Made by a program: the position numbers and the translations under genes. 38,185 nt of DNA, taken from Acidobacteriota bacterium. Lineage in GTDB: Bacteria > Actinomycetota > Actinomycetes > Actinomycetales > Microbacteriaceae. Location: positions 1-38,185 of the forward strand of contig JABBOB010000028.1 in the NCBI GenBank assembly GCA_019352055.1. Reading direction: 5' to 3'. Below are positions 21,840 to 30,100 of this stretch, in pieces. Position 1 is the stretch's first letter. Every line of letters starts with the position of its first letter. Under the pieces are notes generated by a model that was given only the letters and a program-made list of their open reading frames with translations, had not been told where the DNA came from and made no database searches.

Positions 21840-24800
21840 GTGCCAGGAGCCCCCACCCTCGACGCCGATCAGCAGGCCGTGCTCGCACTGCCGGCGGGCG
21901 CGTCCGCGGTGGTGCTGGGCGCGCCCGGCACGGGCAGGACCACCACGGCGGTGGCGTTCGTCGCCGACCGGATCGCGCGGGGGCTGCTCGCGGCCGACGA
22001 GGTGCTGCTGCTCGCGCCGCGGCGTACCCAGGCGTCCAGGCTCCGCGACCGGCTGCTGCTCGCCGTCGGGCGCCCCGTCTCGGCGCCGCTCGCGCGCACG
22101 GCCCCCTCCCTCGCCTTCGACATCGCGCGACGCGACGCGGCCGCCGACGGACGGGACACCCCCGTCCTGCTCTCCGGTGGCGACCAGGACCGCCTCATCG
22201 CCCAGCTGCTGCCGGGGTCGGAGACCGTCTGGCCCGAGCGCCTCGGGCCGGAGGTGCGGGGGACGCGGGCGTTCCGCGGCGAGCTGCGCGAGCTGTTCGC
22301 CCGCTGCACCGAGCGCGACGTCGACCCGGCTGCGCTCGCCGACCTCGGCGTCCAGCTGGGCCGGGACGAGTGGAGGGCCGCCGCCGAGTTCTGGCGCGAG
22401 TACCTCGAGGTGCTGCCGGCGGTCGAGCCGGACGCGTTCGACTCCGCCGAGCTCGTCGCGCTCGCGACGGCGGCGGTGCTCCGCGGCCGTCCCGGTGCGC
22501 TCGCCGGCAGGCTCCGCCTGGTCGTCGTCGACGACATGCAGGACCTGGGGGAGTCGGCGGTCGGCCTGCTCGCCGCCCTCGCCGCCAGGGGGTGCGCGAT
22601 CGTGGCGTTCGGCGACCCCGATGTGGCCGCGGACACCTTCCGCGGCGGCGAGCCCGACCTGCTCGGCCGGTTCGAGCAGCGGCTCGGCATCGAGGCGCCC
22701 GCCCGGCTGCGGCTCGGCATGGTGCACCGCCACCCGGAGACCGTGCGGCGCTTCGTCTCGAAGGTCACCGCTCGCATCGGGACGGCTCTCGCGGGCACCC
22801 AGCGCACGGCGACCGCCCGGCCCGGCGGTCTGCCCGTGCTGTCGGTGGAGGCGGAGGGCCCCGGCGCGCTCGCCGCCCGGATCGCGCACCTGCTGCGCGA
22901 GCGCCACCTCGAGCACGACGTGCCGTTCGCCGACCAGGCGGTCGTGGTCCGGTCCGGCGCGCTGGTCGAGCCGCTGGCCCGCGCACTCGAGATCGCCGGC
23001 GTCCCGGCCGTCACCGCCGGGACGGCCGGCGACGCCGCGGATCGCGCACCGCGTGCGCTCGTCGAGATCGTCGCCGTGGCGCTGGGCCTGGCCCCGCTCA
23101 CGCCCGAGACCGCCGCGGCACTCGTCACCGGGCCGTTCTGCGGCCTCGACCGGCTCGCGCTGCGTCGGCTGCGGCTCGCGCTCCGCGTCGAGGAACTGGA
23201 GGGCGGCGGCTCGCGCAGCGCGGGCGAGCTGCTCGTCGACGCGCTCGCCGCCCCGCATCGGCTCGCCACGATCGACACCCCGCACGCGCGGCGGGCCGCC
23301 CGCCTGGCCGCGACGTTGCAGCGAGTCCGCGACCTCGACGCGGGAGGCGCCTCGGCGGAGGACCTGCTCTGGCACGTCTGGGATGCGAGCGGACTCGCCC
23401 CGGTGTGGCGGGAACGGGCGCTCGGGGCCGGGCTCGTCGCCGCGGAGGCGAACCGCGACCTCGACGACCTCGTGGCGCTGTTCGCCTCCGCCGCCCGGGC
23501 CGCGGAGCGCGGACCGACGGATCCGGCGAGCGGTTTCCTCACCGCACGGCTCGAAGCGGACGTCGCGGACGACTCCCTCGCCCCGAAAGGCCTGCGGGAC
23601 GGGGTGCTGATCACGACCCCGGTCGGCGTCGCCGGCCTCGAGTTCGACACCGTCGTGATCGCCGGGCTGCAGGACGGCGTCTGGCCGAACCTCAGACCGC
23701 GCGGCTCGCTCCTGGCGCTCGGCGACCTCGTCGCGGAGCTCGACGGCCGCAGTGCTCCAGCCTCGCCGGTCGACGAGCGCCGAGCGGTGCTGTCGGACGA
23801 GCTGCGCCTGTTCGCGCTCGCCGCCTCCCGCGCCAGGTCCGTGCTGCTGCTCGCCGCGGTCGCGAACGACGACGAGGCGCCCAGCGTGCTCCTCGGGCTC
23901 GCCGACGGCCCGGCGCCCGACGGCACGGCGACCGCCCCCAACGCCCTGCGGCCCCTGGTCGGACTGCTGCGGCGCACCGCGGTCGCGGGCGCTCGCGACG
24001 AGCGCGCCGAAGCCGCGTCGGCGCTCGCGCGGCTCGCCCGAGCCGAGGTGCCCGGCGCCGCGCCGGCGGACTGGTGGGGCCTCGCGCCCGTCTCCACCGA
24101 CGACCCGCTCGTGCCCGATCCGGAGCAGCCCGTGCGCGTCTCGCCGTCGAAGCTCGAGCGGTTCGAGGAGTCGCCGCTCGACTGGTTCCTCGAACGCGTC
24201 GCCGGTGGCGAACCGATGCTCGCGGGTGCGATCGGCACGATGCTGCACTGGGTCCTGGAGACGGCGGCGTCGCCGGACGAGCCCGCGCTGCTCGCGGCGC
24301 TCGAGGGCCGGTGGCGGGAGCTCGACTTCGAGGCGGCGTGGGTCGAGGCGCGCGAGCACCGGCTCGCGGACCGGATGATCGCCGCGATCTCGCGCTACCT
24401 CGCCGACCTGCAGGCCGACGGCACCGAGCTGCTCGGTGGGGAGACCGCCTTCGAGTTCCCCGCCGGCCGGGCGCTCGCGACCGGGACCATCGACCGCGTC
24501 GAACGCGACCGCGACGGCCGGGTCCGGGTGATCGACCTCAAGACGGGCTCCACCCGGCCGTCCGCCGCAGAGACGGTCCGGCACGCGCAGCTCGGCGTCT
24601 ACCAGCTGGCCGTGCGGGCCGGGGTGGTCGCCGGGGTCGACGCCGACGCGCCGAGCGCCGGTGCCGCGCTGCTCTACGTCCGTCCGAAGAACCGCGACCC
24701 GTACACGCTGATCACCCAGCGGCCGCTCGACGACGACGCGGCCGCAGCGTTCCGCTCGCGGCTCGCGGCGGCTGCCGAGGGTATGGCCGCAGGCGAGTTC

Positions 24801-24887
24801 CCGGGTCCGGTCGAGCCCGAGATCCGGTTCGGAGCGAGCCCGTTCCGGCCGATGCTGCTCCGCGTCCCGGACGTGTGCGGTGGCTGA
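21840..24887 (+). CDS. adnA: AdnA-like subunit of the AdnAB helicase-nuclease
   Basis: A 1015-residue UvrD/RecB-like protein that should pair with AdnB to resect DNA double-strand breaks. The N-terminal motor is degenerate: the Walker A reads GAPGTGRTTT with Arg33 for the catalytic Lys, and motif II reads VVVDDMQDL (Asp231-Asp232) instead of DExxD. The C-terminal RecB-like nuclease looks intact: His803 in MLHWVLE, Asp885 in GTIDRVE, Asp899 and Lys901 in VIDLKTG, and the QLGVYQLA helix. The start GTG 21840 follows TACCGT by 7 nt. The last 8 bp overlap adnB. The assignment to AdnA rests on this asymmetry and gene order; adnA precedes adnB as in mycobacteria. Confidence 0.92.
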   Translation: MPGAPTLDADQQAVLALPAGASAVVLGAPGTGRTTTAVAFVADRIARGLLAADEVLLLAPRRTQASRLRDRLLLAVGRPVSAPLARTAPSLAFDIARRDAAADGRDTPVLLSGGDQDRLIAQLLPGSETVWPERLGPEVRGTRAFRGELRELFARCTERDVDPAALADLGVQLGRDEWRAAAEFWREYLEVLPAVEPDAFDSAELVALATAAVLRGRPGALAGRLRLVVVDDMQDLGESAVGLLAALAARGCAIVAFGDPDVAADTFRGGEPDLLGRFEQRLGIEAPARLRLGMVHRHPETVRRFVSKVTARIGTALAGTQRTATARPGGLPVLSVEAEGPGALAARIAHLLRERHLEHDVPFADQAVVVRSGALVEPLARALEIAGVPAVTAGTAGDAADRAPRALVEIVAVALGLAPLTPETAAALVTGPFCGLDRLALRRLRLALRVEELEGGGSRSAGELLVDALAAPHRLATIDTPHARRAARLAATLQRVRDLDAGGASAEDLLWHVWDASGLAPVWRERALGAGLVAAEANRDLDDLVALFASAARAAERGPTDPASGFLTARLEADVADDSLAPKGLRDGVLITTPVGVAGLEFDTVVIAGLQDGVWPNLRPRGSLLALGDLVAELDGRSAPASPVDERRAVLSDELRLFALAASRARSVLLLAAVANDDEAPSVLLGLADGPAPDGTATAPNALRPLVGLLRRTAVAGARDERAEAASALARLARAEVPGAAPADWWGLAPVSTDDPLVPDPEQPVRVSPSKLERFEESPLDWFLERVAGGEPMLAGAIGTMLHWVLETAASPDEPALLAALEGRWRELDFEAAWVEAREHRLADRMIAAISRYLADLQADGTELLGGETAFEFPAGRALATGTIDRVERDRDGRVRVIDLKTGSTRPSAAETVRHAQLGVYQLAVRAGVVAGVDADAPSAGAALLYVRPKNRDPYTLITQRPLDDDAAAAFRSRLAAAAEGMAAGEFPGPVEPEIRFGASPFRPMLLRVPDVCGG

Positions 24888-27800
24888 CCCCGCGACCACG
24901 GTGACGGTCTCCGCGCTCGAGATCGCCGATCGACTGCAGAAGCCCGCCCCGACCCCGCAGCAGCGCGCGATCATCGAGGCCCCGCTCGGACCGGCCCTGG
25001 TCGTCGCCGGCGCCGGCAGCGGCAAGACCGAGACCATGGCGATGCGCGTGCTGTGGCTGCTGGCCAACCGGCGCGTGCAGGCCGCCGAGATCCTCGGCCT
25101 CACGTTCACGCGCAAGGCCGCCTCCGAGCTCGCCGAACGCATCCGGGAACGCCTCGCCATGCTCGCGCGGGCCGGCCTCGCCGAGGGCTACGACCCCTTC
25201 GACCCCCCCGTCGTATCCACCTACAACGCGTTCGCCAACGGGCTGTACCGCGACCACGCGGTGCGGATCGGACGCGACGCGGACGGCGTCGTGCTGGGCG
25301 AGGCGTCCGCCTGGCAGCTCGCCCGCCGAGTCGTCATCGAGTCGGACGACCCGGCGCTCGGCGAGCTCGACCTCGGCGTGGACCGCATCACCCAGCTCGT
25401 GCTCGACGTCGCGAACGGGCTCGGCGAGCACGCGGCCGACGCGGTCGCGGTGGCAGCCATGGCGCAGGCGTACGGCGACGCGATCGAGGCGCTGCCCGTC
25501 GGCGGGAGGTTCCCGCTGCAGAGCGACGTGGACGAGGCGATGGTGCCGGCGAGGACCCTGCCGGTGCTGCTGCGGCTCGCGACCGCGTTCCGTGCGGCGA
25601 AGCGGTCCATCGGCGCGGTCCAGTACAGCGACCAGGTGTCGCTCGCGCTCGACATCACGGCCGCCGCTCCCGACGTCGTGCAGGCGCTGCGCCGCCGCCA
25701 TCGGGTCGTCCTCCTCGACGAGTACCAGGACACCTCGGTCGTGCAGACGCGGTTGCTCGCCCGGCTGTTCGCCGGTGGCGCCGTGATGGCGGTCGGCGAC
25801 CCGCACCAGTCCATCTACGGCTGGCGCGGCGCCTCCGCGGCGAACCTCGACGACTTCGCGAGGGACTTCGGCGCGTCAGGCCCCGCTCCGGTCGCCGTGC
25901 ACGCGCTCAGCACGAGCTGGCGCAACGGCACGCGCATCCTGGCCGCGGCGAACGCGATCGCCGAGCCCCTGTCCGCTGCGGCGCGGGTGCCCGTCGGCCG
26001 GCTCGACCCGTCGCCGACCGCGTCGGAGCACCCCGTGGACTCGGTCTTCCCGGAGACCCTCGCGGAGGAGGCGGACGCCGTCGCGGGCTGGTTCGCGGAG
26101 GCGCTCGCCGCGGCGAGCCGGCCCCCGTCGGCGGCGCTGCTGGTGCGTGCGCGCCGGACGCTCCCGGAGTTCCTCGCCGCGTTCCGACGTGCCCGTGTCC
26201 CGTACCACGTGCTCGGCGTCGGCGGCCTCCTGCTCGAGCCCGAGGTGATGGATCTCGTCTCCGCACTCCGGGTCGTGCACGACGCGCAGGCCGGTCCCGA
26301 GCTCGTCCGGCTGCTCGCCGGCGGCCGCTGGCGCATCGGGCCGGCCGACCTCGCGGCCCTGCAGCACCTCGCGCGGTGGCTCGAGCGGCACGACCCCGCG
26401 GAGCGTCGCCTCGCTCCCGAGGTCGCCGCCACGTTCGACCGGTCGCTGGCGGAGGGGGAGAGCGCCTCCATCGTCGATGCGCTCGACTTCCTCGCCCGCC
26501 GACGCTCGCACAGCGCGATCGCTGGATTCAGCGAGGAGGGGCTGCTCCGACTGCGCGACGCGGGCGCGACGTTCGCGGGCCTCAGGGCCCGCTCGGGCGG
26601 CGACCTGCCCGCCTTCGTGCGGCTGGTCGTCGAGACGCTCGGGCTGGACATCGAGGTCGCCGCGAACGAACGGCGGCTCGGCTCCGCCCCGCTCGACGCG
26701 TTCGACGAGGCGCTGACCGGCTACCTCGCGGTGTCCGAGGCCGCGACTCTCGGCGGATTCCTCGGCTGGCTGCAGACCGCGGAGCAGAAGGAGGACCTCT
26801 CGCCGCGCAGCGAGCCGCCCGAGGCAGGCACGGTGCAGGTCCTCACGATCCACGGCTCCAAAGGGCTCGAGTGGGACCTCGTCGCGGTGCCCCGGCTCGT
26901 CGACGACGAGCTGCCGTCGAAGCCGAAGAGCAGCAAGGGGTGGCTCACGGCCGGGGTGCTGCCCTACGCCTTCCGCGGCGATGCCGACGAGCTGCCGGTG
27001 CTCGACTGGCGGGCGCTCGAGGACCGCAGAGCGCTCAAGGTCGCGCTGAAGGACTTCAAGGAGGCGGTCAAGTCGATGCTCCTCGCGGAGGAGCGGCGGC
27101 TCGCCTACGTGGCGGTGACCCGCGCACGGCACCGGCTGCTGCTCTCCGGCTCGTTCTGGGGCGGCCAGCGGAGCCCGCGCCGGGCCTCCCCGTTCCTGCT
27201 CGACGTCGTGGCGGCGGGCGTCGTCGCGGCCCCTCCGGACGCGTCCGCGTCCGTCGAGCGGCCGGAGGGCGCGCCGACCGAGGTGCTCCTGTGGCCCTCC
27301 GACCCGCTGTCCGAGCGCCGCGACGCGGTGCAGGCAGCGGCCGACGCCGTCGCTTCCGCGACCGGCGGCGGCGGTCGCTGGGCGAGGCCGGTGGACCTGC
27401 TGCTCGCCGAGCGGGCGCGCCGGACCGGCGGCGGCCGCACGGTCCTGCCCGACCGCGTCTCGGCGTCCCGGTTCAAGGACTTCGTCGACGATCTCGACGC
27501 GGTCGTCGATGCCGTGCGCAGGCCGATGCCGGAGCGGCCGTACCGCGCCACCCGGCTCGGCACGGTGTTCCACGCGTGGGTGGAGCGGCGTGCAGGCGTG
27601 CCCGGCAGCGACGAGCTCGTGGACGCGGGGCGGTCGGAACGCGACGAGGCGGTCGAGCCGGACGACGACGTGCCGGGCCTCGAAGTGCTCCAGCGGACGT
27701 TCGAGGCGAGCGAGTGGGGCGGTCTGGAACCGCTCGAGGTCGAGACGGAGATCCAGGTGCCCTTCGAGGGCCGCATCCTCGTGTGCAAGATCGATGCCGT

Positions 27801-28071
27801 CTACCGGCGCGGCGATCTGATCGAGATCGTCGACTGGAAGACCGGCCGCCCGCCGACCTCGGCGGCGGACGCGGACCTGAAGCAGTTCCAGCTCGCGCTG
27901 TACCGCTTCGCGTACGCGAAGCGGGAGGGCATCGATCCCGCGTCGATCGAGGCGGCGTTCTACTACGTCGCGCACGACCTCGTCGTCCGGCCGGAGCGCG
28001 TCTACTCCGAGGCGGAGCTCCGGGCCGCCTGGGCGGCGAGCGGTGCGCGCGACGCGCTCGCCGCGCGCTGA
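24880..28071 (+). CDS. adnB: AdnB-like subunit of the AdnAB helicase-nuclease
   Basis: A 1063-residue partner of AdnA with an intact motor and nuclease. Walker A is GAGSGKTET (Lys49), motif Ia LTFTRKAASEL, motif II LLDEYQD (Asp280, Glu281), motif III VGDPHQSIYGWRG, motif V HGSKGLEWD and motif VI VAVTRAR. The nuclease domain has His898 (TVFHAWVE), Asp972 (KIDAVY), Asp985 and Lys987 (IVDWKTG) and QLALYRF. It would drive ATP-dependent translocation and cut the strand in the AdnB nuclease. The GTG start overlaps the adnA stop by 8 bp, giving coupled, equimolar synthesis. Its 3' end overlaps the convergent pseudokinase gene by 70 bp. Confidence 0.95.
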   Translation: MADPATTVTVSALEIADRLQKPAPTPQQRAIIEAPLGPALVVAGAGSGKTETMAMRVLWLLANRRVQAAEILGLTFTRKAASELAERIRERLAMLARAGLAEGYDPFDPPVVSTYNAFANGLYRDHAVRIGRDADGVVLGEASAWQLARRVVIESDDPALGELDLGVDRITQLVLDVANGLGEHAADAVAVAAMAQAYGDAIEALPVGGRFPLQSDVDEAMVPARTLPVLLRLATAFRAAKRSIGAVQYSDQVSLALDITAAAPDVVQALRRRHRVVLLDEYQDTSVVQTRLLARLFAGGAVMAVGDPHQSIYGWRGASAANLDDFARDFGASGPAPVAVHALSTSWRNGTRILAAANAIAEPLSAAARVPVGRLDPSPTASEHPVDSVFPETLAEEADAVAGWFAEALAAASRPPSAALLVRARRTLPEFLAAFRRARVPYHVLGVGGLLLEPEVMDLVSALRVVHDAQAGPELVRLLAGGRWRIGPADLAALQHLARWLERHDPAERRLAPEVAATFDRSLAEGESASIVDALDFLARRRSHSAIAGFSEEGLLRLRDAGATFAGLRARSGGDLPAFVRLVVETLGLDIEVAANERRLGSAPLDAFDEALTGYLAVSEAATLGGFLGWLQTAEQKEDLSPRSEPPEAGTVQVLTIHGSKGLEWDLVAVPRLVDDELPSKPKSSKGWLTAGVLPYAFRGDADELPVLDWRALEDRRALKVALKDFKEAVKSMLLAEERRLAYVAVTRARHRLLLSGSFWGGQRSPRRASPFLLDVVAAGVVAAPPDASASVERPEGAPTEVLLWPSDPLSERRDAVQAAADAVASATGGGGRWARPVDLLLAERARRTGGGRTVLPDRVSASRFKDFVDDLDAVVDAVRRPMPERPYRATRLGTVFHAWVERRAGVPGSDELVDAGRSERDEAVEPDDDVPGLEVLQRTFEASEWGGLEPLEVETEIQVPFEGRILVCKIDAVYRRGDLIEIVDWKTGRPPTSAADADLKQFQLALYRFAYAKREGIDPASIEAAFYYVAHDLVVRPERVYSEAELRAAWAASGARDALAAR

Positions 28072-29069
28072 CGACGGGCGTCGAGCATCCGCTCGACCTC
28101 GGTGACCGTCAGCGTCGGCCCGCGCTCGCCGACCAGGGTGCCCGCCGTGCCCTCGAGCACGGACGCGAGGAGCGCCTCCAGCATCCCGACGGCGTCGGAC
28201 GCGATCGTGTCGTCGTGCGTCTCCACGCCGTGCAGCAGCCAGCGGGCGATCTCGAGCTCGGCATACAGCAGGGCACGACGCGTGAGCGCCTTGTCGGCGT
28301 TCCGTCCCCGGACGGCGCTGTAGGTGTCGAGCACCGTCCCGGCCGCACCGGCGACCGGCAGGCCGAGGACCCAGGCGAGGTCCCGGGCTGGGTCGGCGAC
28401 CTGCAGTCCCGCCCAGCCGAGCACGCCGGTGACCCGGCCGTCCGGATCCTCCTTCGCGGTGACCAGCAGGCTCTCGGCGGCGAGGCCGCCGTGGACCACG
28501 CACGGTTGGAAGCGCCAGAGCGTCGGGTCGGCGGCAGCCGCGGACCAGCGGTCGATCAGCTCGAGCGGCAGCTCGCCTGTCGAGTCGACGCGGCCGATCA
28601 GCTCCTCCACCCCGCGGACGCAGTCCGCCGCCGTCGCGACGGGCAGATGGGCCTCCGCCACGACCGCGGTCGGCAGCTCGTGGATCGCGGCGATCGCGCG
28701 CCCGATCGACCCGGCGAGCGCGCTGTCCGCGCCGACCGCGGCCGGCTGCAGGTGGACGCCGGACAGGTAGGTGGTGACGACCGCCTGTGGTGCCGGCAGC
28801 ACGCCGCGATTCGACGGTACGGCGAACGGGAGGCGCGCGCGGACCCCGGCCGTGAGGACGTCCAGCACGCCGACCTCCGCGGTCAGCCGCGCGGCGGACG
28901 TCCGGTCGACGGGGGCGCGGACGACGAGGTGGTCGCCGGCGGCGTCCGTGAGCAGCGCGGCGTCGTGCTGGCCCTCGCCTCCGCCCGTGAACGTCCGCGT
29001 GACGGCGACGTCCAGGCCGGGAACGGCCAGTGTCGCCAGCGCGGCTAGGGTGAAGCGGTGCCTGGACAT
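28002..29069 (-). CDS. APH-fold phosphotransferase-like protein lacking catalytic residues
   Basis: A 355-residue protein of the aminoglycoside phosphotransferase/choline kinase fold. The N-lobe has HLVVRAP (residues 47-53) and a helix with Glu65. The catalytic loop, normally HGDxxxxN, reads HGGLAAES (193-200): the Asp is Gly195 and the Asn is Ser200. The metal-binding Asp of the following I-D-W/F motif is Gly218 (VLGWAG). All three key polar residues are therefore gone, so it is probably a pseudokinase. ADPARDLAW (225-233) still marks the C-lobe. The ATG at 29069 lies 7 nt after TAGCCT. The 3' end overlaps adnB by 70 bp. Role unknown; it sits between adnB and nudC. Confidence 0.85.
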   Translation of the reverse strand: MSRHRFTLAALATLAVPGLDVAVTRTFTGGGEGQHDAALLTDAAGDHLVVRAPVDRTSAARLTAEVGVLDVLTAGVRARLPFAVPSNRGVLPAPQAVVTTYLSGVHLQPAAVGADSALAGSIGRAIAAIHELPTAVVAEAHLPVATAADCVRGVEELIGRVDSTGELPLELIDRWSAAAADPTLWRFQPCVVHGGLAAESLLVTAKEDPDGRVTGVLGWAGLQVADPARDLAWVLGLPVAGAAGTVLDTYSAVRGRNADKALTRRALLYAELEIARWLLHGVETHDDTIASDAVGMLEALLASVLEGTAGTLVGERGPTLTVTEVERMLDARRQRAASASRAPLAAQAARSSASE

Positions 29070-29076
29070 GCCGACC

Positions 29077-29082
29077 AGGCTA
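29077..29082 (-). promoter_or_regulatory. -10 box of the APH-like gene, leaderless type
   Basis: TAGCCT on the minus strand is followed by 7 nt and the ATG at 29069; this selects the shorter start over an ATG at 29114. Confidence 0.6.
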
Positions 29083-29137
29083 GGTCGGGGGGCCTCCCAC
29101 GGGTCCGGGGGCATCGGCGTGTCCGCGCCGGGGAGGG

Positions 29138-30100
29138 GTGGTCATCGTCTTGCCAGGAATCACCGCAGGCGGCTTCAGCGACGCGCTTCCGTTGGGCCGA
29201 AGCACCCTCGATCGCGACGCGGTCGCGCGTGATCGGCCGGGTGTGCTCGACGACGCGTGGGCCGATCGGGCGACCCGGGTCGCCGTGCTCTCCGGCGGCC
29301 GTGCGCTGCTGACGGACGACGGCGCCGGGCTGGCGCTGCTGCCTCCTGCTGCCCTGCCGTCGCCGGAGCTGCTGCTGTACCTCGGCCGGACGACGGAGGA
29401 CGGCGACCCGCCCGCCGGCACCGTGGTGCTGGGCGCGGTCTACGACGCCCCTCCTGTTCCGGGCGACTGGGCCGACCTCCGGATCGACGGCGCACGGCTG
29501 AGCGCCCGCGACGCCGGCCTGTTCGCGGAGCTGCTCGGGCTCGCGAACTGGCACCGTGTCGCCGCCTACTCGCCGCGCACCGGCGCCCCGACCGTCGTCG
29601 GCCGGGGCGGCTGGGTGCGCCACCCCGAGGGTTTCGAATCGGAGGCGACCGGCGAGCACAACTTCCCGCGGACGGACGCCGCCGTGATCATGGGCGTCGT
29701 CGACGGGCAGGACCGGCTGCTGCTCGCCAGGAACCAGGCGTGGCCCGAGCGGCGCGTGTCGGTGCTCGCCGGATTCGTCGAGCCGGGCGAGTCCTTCGAG
29801 GCTGCTGTGCGCCGCGAGGTCCTCGAGGAGGTGGGTGTGCGCGTCGGCGACTGCGCGTACCTCGGCTCCCAGCCGTGGCCGTTCCCGGCGAGCGTGATGG
29901 TCGGGTTCCTCGCCCGCACCATCGACGCGGGCGCCGTGGACCTCGTGCCGGACGGCGACGAGATCCGCGAGGCGCGCTGGTGGACGCGCGACGCGCTGCG
30001 GGAGGCGTCGGGCTCCGAGCTGCTGCTGCCCGGCCGCACCTCGATCGCCCGGGCGATCATCGAGCACTGGTACGGCGGGCGGCTCGAGGGCGACTGGTGA
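29138..30100 (+). CDS. nudC: NAD(+) diphosphatase NudC, without zinc-ribbon cysteines
   Basis: A 320-residue Nudix hydrolase that should cleave NADH/NAD to NMN(H) and AMP, and may remove NAD caps from RNA. The Nudix box GFVEPGESFEAAVRREVLEE begins at residue 212 and is complete. The NudC-specific SQPWPFP follows at 244-250. The usual four-Cys zinc ribbon between the N-domain and the Nudix domain is degenerate: the CxxCG position reads YSPRTGAPT and the second pair is also missing. The GTG at 29138 sits 2 nt after GGGAGG, so an in-frame TTG at 29150 is an alternative start. The stop overlaps uvrD2 as GTGA. Confidence 0.93.
   Translation: MVIVLPGITAGGFSDALPLGRSTLDRDAVARDRPGVLDDAWADRATRVAVLSGGRALLTDDGAGLALLPPAALPSPELLLYLGRTTEDGDPPAGTVVLGAVYDAPPVPGDWADLRIDGARLSARDAGLFAELLGLANWHRVAAYSPRTGAPTVVGRGGWVRHPEGFESEATGEHNFPRTDAAVIMGVVDGQDRLLLARNQAWPERRVSVLAGFVEPGESFEAAVRREVLEEVGVRVGDCAYLGSQPWPFPASVMVGFLARTIDAGAVDLVPDGDEIREARWWTRDALREASGSELLLPGRTSIARAIIEHWYGGRLEGDW

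Noticed and set aside
28002..29069. Antibiotic resistance phosphotransferase
   Set aside because: The residues needed for phosphotransfer are replaced (Gly195, Ser200, Gly218), so resistance by phosphorylation is not expected.
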